This document shows, piece after piece, positions 26,495 to 35,234 of a stretch of 63,005 bases of DNA (the stretch's first letter is position 1; the number at the start of each line of letters is the position of its first letter). Where the stretch lies: NCBI GenBank assembly GCA_030645575.1, contig JAUSMJ010000044.1, forward strand, positions 1-63,005, read 5' to 3'. The notes below the pieces were generated by a model. That model was not told the origin of the DNA. It saw only the letters and a program-made list of their open reading frames with translations, and searched no databases. The DNA comes from Caulobacter sp. GTDB taxonomy: Bacteria; Pseudomonadota; Alphaproteobacteria; Caulobacterales; Caulobacteraceae. Position numbers and translations under genes: made by a program.

Positions 26495-26609
26495 GCGTGG
26501 TTCGAGACGCTCGCTTGAGGCTCGCTCCTCACCATGACGAACAGGGGTGAGCGCAAGATATACGTCATCCTGAGGAGCGATCCCTCAGGATCGCGTCTCG
26601 AAGGACGCA
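26495..26609. repeat. Paired head-to-head CATCCTGAGGAGC/TCTCGAAGGACG repeats
   Basis: Two inverted units. 26495-26540 is the reverse complement type (TTCGAGACGCTCGCTTGAGG ... CTCCTCACCATGACGA), and 26564-26609 is the forward type (GTCATCCTGAGGAGCGATCC ... GCGTCTCGAAGGACGCA). They separate the convergent amidohydrolase and engB genes and may end transcription of both. Confidence 0.75.
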
Positions 26610-26610
26610 C

Positions 26611-27249
26611 CTAAACCCCGCAGGTGGCCTTGATCTCGGCGCGCAGGATCGGAATGCCCGCTCCCTTTTCCGATGAGGTCGCCAGCACGCGCGGGAAGGC
26701 CGCCGGGCGTTTGGCGATCTTTGCCTGGGTCTGGGTGACCACGGCCTCGACCTCGGCCGGCTTGATCTTGTCGGCCTTGGTCAGCACGATCTGGTAGGAC
26801 ACCGCCGCCGTGTCCAGGGCGTCCAGCGCCTCGGTGTCGGGCTCCTTGAGGCCGTGCCGCGCGTCGATCAGCAGATAGACCCGCTTCAGGTTCGGCCGGC
26901 CGCGCAGATACTGGCGGCCGAGGTTCTGGAACTTGTCCTTCGACGTGCGCGAGACGCGGGCGAAGCCGTAGCCGGGCAGATCGACCAGACGCAGCCGGTC
27001 GTCGAGCAGGAAGAAGTTTATCTCCCGCGTCCGCCCCGGCTCGTTCGAGGCCCTGGCGAGATATTTCTGGCCGACCAGGGCGTTGATCAGGCTCGACTTG
27101 CCGACGTTCGAGCGGCCGGCGAAGGCCACCTCCGGCAGGTCGGCCGGGGGCAGCCCGTCCATCTTCACCGCCCCCATCATGAACGCGCAGGGGTGGGCGA
27201 AGAGGACCCGGGCGGCCTCGATCTCCTCCTCGTCGAAGGCGGCCGTCAC
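26611..27249 (-). CDS. engB: Ribosome-biogenesis GTP-binding protein EngB (YihA/YsxC)
   Basis: 212 residues, TrmE-Era-like GTPase. G1 [15 protein letters not shown]2 region [12 protein letters not shown]3 VDLPGYG, G4 LTKADK and G5 SSEKG are all present in order. It is needed for 50S subunit maturation. The start overlaps the yidC stop by 4 nt, within the conserved rpmH-rnpA-yidC-engB order. Confidence 0.95.
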   Translation of the reverse strand: MTAAFDEEEIEAARVLFAHPCAFMMGAVKMDGLPPADLPEVAFAGRSNVGKSSLINALVGQKYLARASNEPGRTREINFFLLDDRLRLVDLPGYGFARVSRTSKDKFQNLGRQYLRGRPNLKRVYLLIDARHGLKEPDTEALDALDTAAVSYQIVLTKADKIKPAEVEAVVTQTQAKIAKRPAAFPRVLATSSEKGAGIPILRAEIKATCGV

Positions 27250-29171
27250 GCCGGCGCCTTACCCTCCCCGCGGACGCGGGCGAGGAAGGTGTCGATGGGG
27301 TTCTCGGTCTTGAGCCGGTGCATGATCACGTACTGCTGGAAGATCGAGAACACGTTCGAGAAGGTCCAGTAGACCAGCAGGCCCGCCGGGAAGCCGGCCA
27401 TGATGAAGGTGAACATGATCGGCATCAGCTGAAAGATCCGCTGCTGCATGGGATCGGGAGCCGGCGGGTTCATCGCGGTGACCAGCCACATGGTGAAGCC
27501 GTAGAGCAGCGGCAGCACGCCGATGTGCAGGTACTGGTCGATCAGCCCGCCGATCACCGGCACATGCGCCGGGTCGAAGGGCAGCAGGCCGAACAGATTG
27601 AGGATCGTCGTCGGGTCCTGGGCCGACAGGTCGTGCAGCCAGCCGACGAACGGCGCGTGGCGCATCTCGATGGTCACCGACAGCACCTTGTAGAAGGCCA
27701 GGAAGACCGGGAACTGCACGAGGATCGGCAGGCAGCCGGCCATCGGGTTGACCTTCTCCCGCTGCATCAGGGCCATGGTCTCCTGCTGGGCCTTGACCGG
27801 ATCGTCCTTGTGGCGGGCCTTGATCTCGGCCATCGGCTCCTGGAGCTTCTTCATCCGGGCCATGGATTCGGAGCTCTTCTGCGCCAGCGGGAAGACCAGC
27901 AGGCGCACGCAGACGGTCATCGCCAGGATGGCCAGGCCGAAGTTGCCCAGGTGGCCGAAGAAGAACTCCAGCGCCAGGAAGAACGGCTTGGTCAGGAAGC
28001 TCAGAACCCCCCAGTCGACGGCGTCCTGGAAGCGCGGGATGCCGAACTGCTTCTCGTAGCCTTTCAGGGTCTGGACCACCTTCGCGCCGGCGAACAGGCG
28101 GGTCGTCGTGGAGACCTGGCGGCCGGGCTCGATCAGGCGCGGCGCGCCGCCGAAGTGGGCGTCATAGACGTCGATGCCCTGGGTCCGCGTCAGGCCGTAC
28201 TCGCCGGTGACGGTTTGCGACTGGTCCGGCGCGAGGGCCGCCAGCCAGTATTTGTCGGTCAGGCCCAGCCAGCCGCCCGCCGACCGGAAGGTCTTGACGA
28301 TGACCTGCTGGTCGGGGTCGTACGCCTGGTTGGTCTTGGCCGCGGCGGCGCGAAGGGCGTCGGCCTTCTTGGCGGCCTCCTTCTTCCACGAGGCGAACTT
28401 CAGCAGGCGCAGCTCGGCGCCGGCCTTTTCCGGCAGGTCGCCCAGGGCGCCGACCGCGCCCTCATGGACGTTCTGCGCCTTGCTCGCGGGTGGCAGGCCC
28501 TGGCGCTGGACCGAGGCGTAGGGGCGGATGGTCACCGGCGCCGCGCCGAGGTTGGCGACCGTGTCGGTCACGGTGAACATGAACTTGTCATCGACCGAGA
28601 CCGCGCGGGTGAAGACCAGCCGGTTGGGCGCGACATAGGTCAGTTCGACCGGCTTGCCCGGCGCCAGCACGGTGTTGGCCGAGGTCACCCTCCACAGGGT
28701 GTCGGGCGAGGGCAGGCCCGGAACCTTCGGCGTGGGGACGCCCGGCGCGATCTCGTCGGTCCAGCCGAAGTCGGCGAACCAGGCATGCTCGGCCCCCTCC
28801 GGACGCAGCAGCTCGACCGGCGGAGACCCCTTGGTCAGCGTCTCGGCGTAGCGGTAGCCGCTCGCCGAACGCTCGGTCAGGAACAGGTCGTCGATGCGCG
28901 CGCCCTGCAGGCGCAGCGAGCCGGTCAGCGACGGGGTGGCGATCGTCACCCGGGGGCTGGCCGCCTTGGCCGCCTCGCGCGAAACCTTCACCGTTGGCCC
29001 GCTCACGGCCTTGGGCGCCGCGGCCTGTTTCGCCGCCACGGCCTGTTGCTGCTTCAGCTCCGCCTGCTTCTTCCGGTTCGCGGGGTCGAGCACCAGCGCC
29101 TGGTAGCCCAGGAGGATAACGAACGCGATCACCATGAAGATGACCATGTTCCGGGATTCGTTTTGCGGCAT
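27246..29171 (-). CDS. yidC: Membrane protein insertase YidC
   Basis: 641 residues. N-terminal TM (about 8-25, [20 protein letters not shown]), then a large periplasmic beta domain (about 60-370), then the 60KD_IMP/Oxa1 core with four to five TM segments (about 395-600) including [20 protein letters not shown] and [12 protein letters not shown]. It inserts and folds inner-membrane proteins with or without Sec. It sits 7 nt downstream of rnpA; a yidD gene, common between these two, is absent. Confidence 0.96.
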   Translation of the reverse strand: MPQNESRNMVIFMVIAFVILLGYQALVLDPANRKKQAELKQQQAVAAKQAAAPKAVSGPTVKVSREAAKAASPRVTIATPSLTGSLRLQGARIDDLFLTERSASGYRYAETLTKGSPPVELLRPEGAEHAWFADFGWTDEIAPGVPTPKVPGLPSPDTLWRVTSANTVLAPGKPVELTYVAPNRLVFTRAVSVDDKFMFTVTDTVANLGAAPVTIRPYASVQRQGLPPASKAQNVHEGAVGALGDLPEKAGAELRLLKFASWKKEAAKKADALRAAAAKTNQAYDPDQQVIVKTFRSAGGWLGLTDKYWLAALAPDQSQTVTGEYGLTRTQGIDVYDAHFGGAPRLIEPGRQVSTTTRLFAGAKVVQTLKGYEKQFGIPRFQDAVDWGVLSFLTKPFFLALEFFFGHLGNFGLAILAMTVCVRLLVFPLAQKSSESMARMKKLQEPMAEIKARHKDDPVKAQQETMALMQREKVNPMAGCLPILVQFPVFLAFYKVLSVTIEMRHAPFVGWLHDLSAQDPTTILNLFGLLPFDPAHVPVIGGLIDQYLHIGVLPLLYGFTMWLVTAMNPPAPDPMQQRIFQLMPIMFTFIMAGFPAGLLVYWTFSNVFSIFQQYVIMHRLKTENPIDTFLARVRGEGKAPA

Positions 29172-29178
29172 GTCGCGC

Positions 29179-29601
29179 TTAACCGGTACGGGAGGGATCG
29201 GACGTCGCGGCGGATGGCGCGGACGCAGGGTCTTGATCGGCGGCGAGCCTTAACAGCGCGCTTTTCACATCGTCAAGGAGACGGGCCCAGGGACGGGTCG
29301 TCGTGCCGCCCCGGGCGATGAACACATAGTCCGAGCCGGGGCGTCCGGTCTGGGGCAGCAGAAGGCGCGCGGCCTCGCGCAGGCGCCGCCGGGCCCGGTT
29401 GCGGACCACCGAGCCGCCGACCCGTTTGGTGGCGGTGAAGCCGGCGCGGATGACGGGATCGCCGTCGGCGCGGTCGCGGCGCTGCACGACCACCGCGCCA
29501 CGGGCGACCGAAGGCGCTTGAGCGGCCGCGAGAAACTCGGGCCGCTTGCGGATGCGCTCTATGGTGGGTGTCTTGTCCAACTCGTCCCTGCCCCTACCCA
29601 A
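29179..29601 (-). CDS. rnpA: Ribonuclease P protein component
   Basis: 140 residues. The RnpA core runs from about residue 13 to 115, with FTATKRVGGSVVRNRARRRL carrying the RNR motif that contacts RNase P RNA, and a VFIAR segment. The C-terminal ~25 residues are Ala/Ser/Pro-rich and not conserved. It processes tRNA 5' ends together with the P RNA. It lies between rpmH (46 nt upstream) and yidC on one transcript. Confidence 0.93.
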   Translation of the reverse strand: MGRGRDELDKTPTIERIRKRPEFLAAAQAPSVARGAVVVQRRDRADGDPVIRAGFTATKRVGGSVVRNRARRRLREAARLLLPQTGRPGSDYVFIARGGTTTRPWARLLDDVKSALLRLAADQDPASAPSAATSDPSRTG

Positions 29602-29646
29602 AGGAAGATGGGCGCTCGAGGCAGATGGGGACGCGCGCGGCCGAAA

Positions 29647-29784
29647 CTAGGCCGTCAGGCGCTTGCGGCCCTTGGCGCGGCGGCGCGCGACGATCTTCTG
29701 ACCGCTCTTGGTGGCCATCCGCGTACGGTAGCCGTGACGGCGCTTGCGCACGAGACGCGAGGGCTGAAAGGTCCGCTTGCTCAC
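29647..29784 (-). CDS. rpmH: 50S ribosomal protein L34
   Basis: 45 residues, [20 protein letters not shown]... ending [12 protein letters not shown]; a complete L34 of usual length. The start is GTG at 29784; the family SKRT N-terminus directly follows it and no ATG is available. Very basic. It is the first gene of the rpmH-rnpA-yidC-engB unit; the 101 nt upstream (29785-29885) presumably carry the promoter. Confidence 0.95.
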   Translation of the reverse strand: MSKRTFQPSRLVRKRRHGYRTRMATKSGQKIVARRRAKGRKRLTA

Positions 29785-29885
29785 GGGTTAGCTCCGAAGT
29801 CTAAAGGTCTAGGCGCGCCAGGCGGGGCCCGTCGCGATGAGCGGGGGTGGATAGGGGAAGGCGGGGGGCGAGTCAACCCAAGCCC

Positions 29886-30875
29886 CTACAGGTCCGGTCG
29901 GATCACGGCCTTGCCAACCACCTTGCGGTCGGCCAGCAGGTCGAAGGCCTCGCGCCAGGATGCCAGCGGCAGTTCGGCGTGTACGCGGGGGCGAATGGCG
30001 CCCTCGGCGGCCATCTTCCAGACGGCGGCCATGTTTTCCCGGCCGCGCTCGGGGAACTGGCGGCCGTATTCCCCGGCCCGCACGCCGATGACCGAGAAGC
30101 CCTTGATCAGCGGCATGTTGACCGAAATCGTCGGGATCCGGCCCGAGGTGAAGCCGACGACCAGCAGGCGGCCGTCGAAGGCGATACAGCGGACGCTCTC
30201 GTCGAACACGTCGCCGCCGACCGGATCATAGATCACATCGGCCCCCGCCCCGCCGGTGATCGCCCGGACCTTGTCGCGGAAACCGCCGGTGACGTTGACC
30301 ACGGCGTCGGGCGCGTATTCGTCGGCGACGATCTTCAGCTTGTCGTCGGAGGCAGAGGCGGCGATGACTCGCGCGCCCAGCGCCCTGGCGAGGTCCACGG
30401 CGGCCAGGCCGACCCCGCCGGCGGCGCCGTGCACCAGCACCCATTCGCCGGGCTCCAGCCGCGCCCTGCGGACCAGGGCGACCCAGGCCGTCAGATAGGC
30501 GGCGCCCACGGCCGCGGCCTGGGCGAAGCTCAGGTTGTCGGGCTTGCGCCGGATCGCGGCGGCGGGAAGCACGGCCAGTTCCGCGAACCCGCCCAGCTTG
30601 GCCCCGCCGACCACCGGATCGCCGACCGCCCAGTCCTCGACGCCCTCGCCCAGAGCCACGACCTCGCCGGCCAGCTCCATGCCGCCGACGAACGGCGGGG
30701 GCGGCTTGAGCTGGTACTCGCCGCGGGTCATCAGCAGGTCGGGAAAGTTGACGCTGGCGGCGCGGACGCGAACCAGCACTTCGCCGGGGCGGGGCGCGGG
30801 GGCGGGGACGTCCCTGAGCGATACGCCGGCGTAGTTGTCGGCCAGGGAGTCCACGACGAGGGCGCGCATTGTCAT
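29886..30875 (-). CDS. Zinc-independent quinone oxidoreductase (MDR superfamily)
   Basis: 329 residues of the medium-chain reductase family, NADPH:quinone oxidoreductase type. ASVNFPDLLMTRGEYQ, PFVGGMELAGEVVALGEGV, the cofactor loop HGAAGGVGLAAV, and VIYDPVGGDVF are present; structural-zinc cysteines are absent. Such cytoplasmic enzymes reduce quinones or enones with NADPH. Appears monocistronic, bounded by an inverted repeat upstream. Confidence 0.87.
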   Translation of the reverse strand: MTMRALVVDSLADNYAGVSLRDVPAPAPRPGEVLVRVRAASVNFPDLLMTRGEYQLKPPPPFVGGMELAGEVVALGEGVEDWAVGDPVVGGAKLGGFAELAVLPAAAIRRKPDNLSFAQAAAVGAAYLTAWVALVRRARLEPGEWVLVHGAAGGVGLAAVDLARALGARVIAASASDDKLKIVADEYAPDAVVNVTGGFRDKVRAITGGAGADVIYDPVGGDVFDESVRCIAFDGRLLVVGFTSGRIPTISVNMPLIKGFSVIGVRAGEYGRQFPERGRENMAAVWKMAAEGAIRPRVHAELPLASWREAFDLLADRKVVGKAVIRPDL

Positions 30876-30933
30876 CTCCGGATGCTGGCCGGATTAGTGG
30901 GGCGTTTCCGCAGCGGGAGTCATCCCCAATCTC

Positions 30934-31087
30934 CCTTCTCCCCTTGCGGGAGAAGGTGGCCTGCGAAGCAGGTCGGATGAGGGGTCGATGATCGGGCCAC
31001 CTCGAAATGCTATCCGCTACACGGAAGCGTCGGCATGACCCCTCATCCGTCGGCTGCGCCGACACCTTCTCCCGCAAGGGGAGAAGG
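30934..31087. repeat. Long inverted repeat of the CCTTCTCC...GGAGAAGG family, copy 2
   Basis: Terminal hairpins 30934-30956 and 31065-31087 match those of copy 1 (19950-20097), with inner GGATGAGGGGTC and GACCCCTCATCC arms. The ~60-nt core differs between copies. Non-coding region between the MDR gene (5' side) and the alpha/beta hydrolase gene (3' side). Confidence 0.8.
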
Positions 31088-31100
31088 GGCGTGCGAGGCC

Positions 31101-32147
31101 CTACTTCAGCATCCCGTCCGCCGCCTGGCGCACGAAGCCGGCGATCTCGCGGCAGGCCGTGTCGGCCGCGGGGATGGCGCCGATGAAGGCGGAGAAGCCG
31201 TGGGCCAGACTGTCGTAGCAGCGGTAGATCACCGGCACGCCGGCGTCCTTCAGCCGCTTGGCGTAGCACTCGCCCTGGTCGGTCAGCGGGTCGAACCCGG
31301 CGGTGACGACGATGGCTGGCGCGAGGCCCGACAGGTCCTCGGTCTTGATCGGCGACAGGCGCGGATCGGCCGGGTCGGCGTCGGGGCCCATATAGTGGCC
31401 CATGAACCAGTTCATGGTGTCGCGCGACAGCGGATAGGCGTCGGCGTAGGTGGTCATCGACTGGGTTTCGCTGGCCACATCGACGGCCGGATAGATCAGC
31501 AGCTGCAGGGCCGGTTGGGGCTCGCCCGCGCGCTTCAGATCCTGGGCGATGATGGCGGCGAAGTTGCCGCCCATCGAGTCGCCACCGATCGAGGCCGTGT
31601 TCGGCGCCGCGCCGAACCGGGCGGCATTGTCGCGACCCCAGCGATAGGCGGCCAGCACGTCGTCCAGACCCGCGGGGAAGCGGTGCTCGGGCGCCAGGCG
31701 GTAATCGACCGACAGCACCGCCGTGCGGGCGGCGCGGGCCAGGATCCCGCAGAAGGCGTCGCAGGTCTCGAGGTCGCCGATCACGCCGCCGCCGAAATGG
31801 GCGAAGACCATCAGCGGCGCCGCCGAGTCCTGGTCGGCGGGCCGATAGGCGCGCAGACGGATCGGGCCGGCCGGGCCGTCGATCGACAGGTTCTCCGTAC
31901 GCACGCCCGGCTCTGGCTTGCCGGCCATCATCGCCAGGCCGGCGGCGCTGGCGGCGCGGGCCTCGACCGCCGAGAGAGACGACATCGGCGGCATGCGCCG
32001 GGCTCCGGCCGCCAGGAACTGGAAGCGGGGATCGAGCGTGCGCCCGCCCTGCCAGACCACGCCGCCGCCGGACATCATCCGCAGCACCGGCGTCGGCAAC
32101 GACAGGATGACCTTCAGGATGGCTTTCTGGACGGCGGGGTCGGCCAT
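31101..32147 (-). CDS. Alpha/beta-hydrolase fold-3 (HSL-type) esterase
   Basis: 348 residues. The oxyanion motif is AHFGGGVIGD, where the HSL family normally has HGGG; a Phe separates the His here. The nucleophile elbow is GGDSMGGN (Ser), acid AGFDPLTDQG (Asp), and the histidine AHGFSAF. DYRLAPEHRFPAGLDD is a strong HSL-family motif. Likely a cytoplasmic carboxylesterase. It follows a TetR gene by 12 nt, so the pair is probably co-transcribed and self-regulated. Confidence 0.88.
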   Translation of the reverse strand: MADPAVQKAILKVILSLPTPVLRMMSGGGVVWQGGRTLDPRFQFLAAGARRMPPMSSLSAVEARAASAAGLAMMAGKPEPGVRTENLSIDGPAGPIRLRAYRPADQDSAAPLMVFAHFGGGVIGDLETCDAFCGILARAARTAVLSVDYRLAPEHRFPAGLDDVLAAYRWGRDNAARFGAAPNTASIGGDSMGGNFAAIIAQDLKRAGEPQPALQLLIYPAVDVASETQSMTTYADAYPLSRDTMNWFMGHYMGPDADPADPRLSPIKTEDLSGLAPAIVVTAGFDPLTDQGECYAKRLKDAGVPVIYRCYDSLAHGFSAFIGAIPAADTACREIAGFVRQAADGMLK

Positions 32148-32159
32148 GGAGGCTCCGGG

Positions 32160-32783
32160 TCAGGTCGCCAGGCGCGGCAGGGCGGGCAATCCGCCCAGGA
32201 TCAGCCTGGTGGCGAAGTCAGTCGCGGCGACGGTGTCGATCGGCCGCCGCTCAAGCATCTTGTCGCCCACCTGGCGCGCCACGGCGATGCAGGCGGCGGC
32301 CAGGTAGTCGGCATCGACGCGCGGGGCGCCGCCGTGTTCGATGGCCTTGGAGAAGGCGTCGCGCACCTCCTCGAACACCCGCTCCATCTCCGGAGTCTGG
32401 ATGCGCATGTGCGGCTGTTTCTCGCCGGCCGGGCGCATGACCTGCCAGGTCTGGTGCTCGTCGGCGAGGAAGTCGAAATAGGCCTGGATGGCGGCGCGCA
32501 GATAGCCGTCAAAACTGTCGGACGTGTCCCAGCAGGCCCGCAGGATTGGCCGGAACCGCGCCGCGCCGTCGTCGGCGAGCGCCTCGAACACCTCCTCGCG
32601 CGAGCGGAAGTAGTTGTAGAAGGTGCCCGAGGCGAGGCCAGTGCGGCGAATGATGTCGCGCACCGTGGCCACCTCGTAGCCCAGCTCGGCGAAAACCTCG
32701 CGCGCGGCGTCCAGGATCGCCCGGCGATTGGCGACCTTGGTCTGTTCGCGTTTTCCAGACGTAAGAACGGCCACGTGACTCAT
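32160..32783 (-). CDS. TetR-family transcriptional regulator
   Basis: 207 residues from ATG 32783; an in-frame ATG at 32843 would add 20 weakly TetR-like residues and overlap no neighbour, so the start is uncertain. The HTH (about 18-65) contains RRAILDAAREVFAELGYEV, VRDIIRRTGLASGTFYNYF and SREEVFEAL. The ligand domain is not assignable. It lies directly upstream of the HSL esterase gene on the same strand and may control it. Confidence 0.87.
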   Translation of the reverse strand: MSHVAVLTSGKREQTKVANRRAILDAAREVFAELGYEVATVRDIIRRTGLASGTFYNYFRSREEVFEALADDGAARFRPILRACWDTSDSFDGYLRAAIQAYFDFLADEHQTWQVMRPAGEKQPHMRIQTPEMERVFEEVRDAFSKAIEHGGAPRVDADYLAAACIAVARQVGDKMLERRPIDTVAATDFATRLILGGLPALPRLAT

Positions 32784-32862
32784 CGCGGTGAAGCTAACAG
32801 GTCGCGCCGCCCGGCGGGAAGCGACAACATGACGCCCTGTCATTCTTTGTACGGAGCGCGCG

Positions 32863-33525
32863 TCAGGCCCGGGCCCGCAGGCCGTTCTGCTTCATCCGCC
32901 ACAGCAGCACGTCCAGGCGGTCCTGGCCGAAGAACGGCTCGCCCTCGAAGACCATGGTCGGCACGCCCCAGTGGCCGGCGCTCTCCAGCGCCTGCTGGTT
33001 GGCCGCGATGGCCGCGTCGAGACGGTCGGCCTCGTCCCGCGCCGCGCGTTCGAGGGTGTCGGGGTCGAGCCCGGCGCGCTCGGCCGCCCGGGCCAGGTGG
33101 TCGCCCTCGTGCCAGCCCTCGACCTCGCCGCTCCAGATCACCCGGCCGGCCTCGGCGATGTAGTCCAGGCCCTTGCCCGCTTCGGCGGCGGCCTGGCCCA
33201 GGCGCGTGAGGCGGTGAATGTGGGGCTGGTCGGCCGGCACCTCGCCGCTGGCGATGTCCATGACGATCGGGTCGGGCCGGGGCCAGCGGATCGGCGTGCC
33301 CTGCATCTGGCCCAGCCGGTAGACGTCCCGGGCCAGATAGGGCGGCCAGAGTGGATTGACCCGCTTGAAGAAGCCGTCGATGCGCACCGCGATCGGCAGC
33401 ACTGGCCGCACCCGGATGTCCAGGTCCCAGTCCGCCCGAATTTTGACCAGCGCCGGTGTCGCCAGCCACGAATAGGGGCTGCGAAACGACCAGAAGACAT
33501 CGACGCTCAGGGTCATGACTTTCAT
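32863..33525 (-). CDS. DsbA-family 2-hydroxychromene-2-carboxylate isomerase-like protein
   Basis: 220 residues, thioredoxin fold with helical insert. VDVFWSFRSPYSWLA carries serine rather than a CXXC cysteine, as in kappa-class GST/HCCA isomerases; GHWGVPTMVFEGEPFFGQDRL is the conserved cis-Pro and C-terminal region. Role is probably a glutathione-dependent isomerase in aromatic or xenobiotic catabolism, substrate unknown. Divergent, across 46 nt, from a TetR gene. ATG at 33516 is an alternative start. Confidence 0.82.
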   Translation of the reverse strand: MKVMTLSVDVFWSFRSPYSWLATPALVKIRADWDLDIRVRPVLPIAVRIDGFFKRVNPLWPPYLARDVYRLGQMQGTPIRWPRPDPIVMDIASGEVPADQPHIHRLTRLGQAAAEAGKGLDYIAEAGRVIWSGEVEGWHEGDHLARAAERAGLDPDTLERAARDEADRLDAAIAANQQALESAGHWGVPTMVFEGEPFFGQDRLDVLLWRMKQNGLRARA

Positions 33526-33571
33526 CCGGGCTCAAGGAACGCTTTAGTTACCCACGAGTATACAGAACACC
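33526..33571. promoter_or_regulatory. Divergent promoter/operator between the DsbA-like and TetR genes
   Basis: 46 nt hold both promoters. An imperfect dyad TTAC-N6-GTAT (TTACCCACGAGTAT, about 33547-33560) is a plausible TetR operator, since TetR proteins often bind the divergent region they are encoded next to. Seen by eye only. Confidence 0.3.
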
Positions 33572-34258
33572 ATGGCGCGATCCACGGGAGATTCCATGAC
33601 CGGCCAAACCGCTTCCGTCGCCACGCCCGCATCAAGGGAGTCGGCCGCCGCCCGGCGGGAACGCGCCCGGGCGCGTCCGGGCGAGATTCTCGACGCGGCC
33701 CGCGACCTCTTTTCCCGCAAGGGATTCGAGGCCGCCCGCATGGACGAGGTGGCCGCCGCCGCCGGCGTCACCAAACCGGCCGTCTACCGCTACTTCCCGG
33801 GCAAGGACCGGCTGATCGAGGCCCTGCTCGAAGAGGACCTGGCGATTCCCTTCCGCCGCCTGTCGGCCTGGGTGGAAGGTCACGAGGGGCCGATCGACGA
33901 TCTGGTCGCGGGGTTTTCCGACCGGGTCGGGAACCTGCAGGGCAGCGGTCTGACGCGCGGCTATCTGATGCTGGCGCTGGACGAGGCCGGCCGCCGGCCC
34001 GAGATCGCCGACTTCATCCGCAACCAGATCCTCGCCCCCGGCCTGCTGGTGCTGGCCAGGGCCTTCCATCAGGCGATGGCGCGGGGCGAGCTCACGCCGG
34101 GCCATGACCCGGCCTTCATGGCGCGGATGTTCTTCGCGCCGTTCCTGCAGACCTCGCTGGGCACGGTGGGCTACGCCCTGCCCGTCGGCGACGAGGCCGA
34201 GCGCGCCCGCTATCGCGCGTTCCACACCGCGGCGTTTCTCCGGGCGTTTCGGGCGTAG
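33572..34258 (+). CDS. TetR-family transcriptional regulator
   Basis: 228 residues. Basic N-terminus (ESAAARRERARARPGEILDAA), then HTH (about 30-80) with ARMDEVAAAAGVTKPAVYRY and FPGKDRLIEALL. The C-terminal half (about 110-200) resembles the AefR-like TetR domain: FIRNQILAPGLLVLARAFHQ. Divergent from the DsbA-like gene and probably its regulator. An in-frame ATG at 33596 is an alternative start. Confidence 0.88.
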   Translation: MARSTGDSMTGQTASVATPASRESAAARRERARARPGEILDAARDLFSRKGFEAARMDEVAAAAGVTKPAVYRYFPGKDRLIEALLEEDLAIPFRRLSAWVEGHEGPIDDLVAGFSDRVGNLQGSGLTRGYLMLALDEAGRRPEIADFIRNQILAPGLLVLARAFHQAMARGELTPGHDPAFMARMFFAPFLQTSLGTVGYALPVGDEAERARYRAFHTAAFLRAFRA

Positions 34259-34271
34259 GCGTTCCCAGGCC

Positions 34272-34598
34272 TCAGCCGCAGCCCGAGACGCAGCGGCTCC
34301 AGTACTGCGGGCAGCGGTCGTCCTCGCCGGCGAGGCAGAAATAGTAGGTCTGCGAACAGGCCAGCCGGCACTGGCTGCCGCTGACGGACGACTCGGCGAG
34401 CCCGGTCGGCTGGACCGGCGGGGGCAGCAGCGGCGGCGTCTCGTCCGGCATCGACGCGGCCTGCGGGACCACGCCGACCGCTCCCTTGAGCGCGGCCTGG
34501 TCGAGGCTGGGCGGGTCGGGGTCGATGCGGCCCTGCTGGGCCGCCGCGGGCGCGGCGAGCGTCAGGCCGAGGAGCAGGCAGGCGGCGAGGCGGCGCAT
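34272..34598 (-). CDS. Small cysteine-rich secreted protein, unknown function
   Basis: 108 residues. Signal peptide MRRLAACLLLGLTLAAPAAAQ, then a Pro-rich middle (ETPPLLPPPVQPTG), then a C-terminal domain with six cysteines (CRLACSQTYYFCLAGEDDRC ... CVSGCG), suggesting three disulfides in the periplasm. No family recognised. It is divergent from a GH24 lysozyme, and a perfect CtrA-type box lies 25 nt upstream of its start. Confidence 0.72.
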   Translation of the reverse strand: MRRLAACLLLGLTLAAPAAAQQGRIDPDPPSLDQAALKGAVGVVPQAASMPDETPPLLPPPVQPTGLAESSVSGSQCRLACSQTYYFCLAGEDDRCPQYWSRCVSGCG

Positions 34599-34622
34599 GC
34601 CCGCCTTGTGCGACCGGTTTCG

Positions 34623-34639
34623 TTAAGGTTCGATTAACC
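34623..34639. promoter_or_regulatory. Perfect CtrA-type box (TTAA-N7-TTAACC)
   Basis: TTAAGGTTCGATTAACC matches the CtrA consensus fully with 7-nt spacing. It lies between the divergent Cys-rich protein (start 34598) and the GH24 lysozyme (start 34704). CtrA is the cell-cycle master regulator in Caulobacterales. Which gene it controls is not decided by the sequence. Confidence 0.6.
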
Positions 34640-34667
34640 ACGCCTCTTGCGTGGAGGGCGCATTCGA

Positions 34668-34691
34668 GTTCAACTATCGACAAGGTTGAAC
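34668..34691 (+). promoter_or_regulatory. Inverted repeat GTTCAAC-N10-GTTGAAC before the lysozyme start
   Basis: Perfect 7-bp dyad ending 12 nt before ATG 34704. It may be an operator or a leader hairpin partly hiding the GGGGGCGA ribosome-binding region. Confidence 0.4.
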
Positions 34692-34703
34692 CGGGGGCGA
34701 CCC

Positions 34704-35234
34704 ATGACCGACATGACCATCTCGCGCGCCGGCGCCAGTGAGCTGGCCGGGCATGAGGCCGTGGTCCTGACGCGCTATCTGGACTCGGTAGGCGTCTGGA
34801 CCATCGGCATCGGCCATACGGCCGCCGCGGGCCCGCCGGATCCGGACCATCCGACTCCCGCCCTCACGCTCGGCGAGGCGTTCGCCCTGTTCGAACGGGA
34901 CCTCGCCGCCTATGTCGCCGACGTCAACGCGGCGATCCGGGCTCCCCTGACGCAGTACGAGTTCGATGCCCTCGTCTCGTTCCACTACAACACCGGGCGG
35001 ATCGCCACGGCCTCCCTGACCGCCTCGATCAACGCCGGCGACAAGGTCATGGCCGCCGCCCAGTTCATGAACTGGAAGAGGCCGCCCGCGATCATTCCCC
35101 GGCGCAAGAAGGAGCAGCTGCTGTTCCGCACCGGGACCTATTCGAACCACGGCAAGGCCACGCTCTATCCGGCCACGCCCGCCGGCAAGATCCAGTGGAG
35201 CAAGGGCCGGAGCGTGGACCTGGACGATCTCTAG
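34704..35234 (+). CDS. GH24 (phage-type) lysozyme
   Basis: 176 residues. The GH24 catalytic E-8x-D-5x-T set is intact: E18, D27, T33 in GHEAVVLTRYLDSVGVWTIG, followed by IGHT. ALVSFHYNTG and a C-terminal segment complete the fold. No signal peptide is seen, so export would need a holin/SAR-like route or lysis. No other phage genes are near. The presence of a CtrA box upstream suggests cell-cycle-linked use, for example in wall remodelling. Its stop overlaps the convergent NUDIX stop by 3 nt. Confidence 0.87.
   Translation: MTDMTISRAGASELAGHEAVVLTRYLDSVGVWTIGIGHTAAAGPPDPDHPTPALTLGEAFALFERDLAAYVADVNAAIRAPLTQYEFDALVSFHYNTGRIATASLTASINAGDKVMAAAQFMNWKRPPAIIPRRKKEQLLFRTGTYSNHGKATLYPATPAGKIQWSKGRSVDLDDL

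Noticed and set aside
34704..35234. Prophage remnant around the GH24 lysozyme
   Set aside because: No holin, tail, capsid, integrase or att repeat nearby; neighbours are ordinary chromosomal genes.
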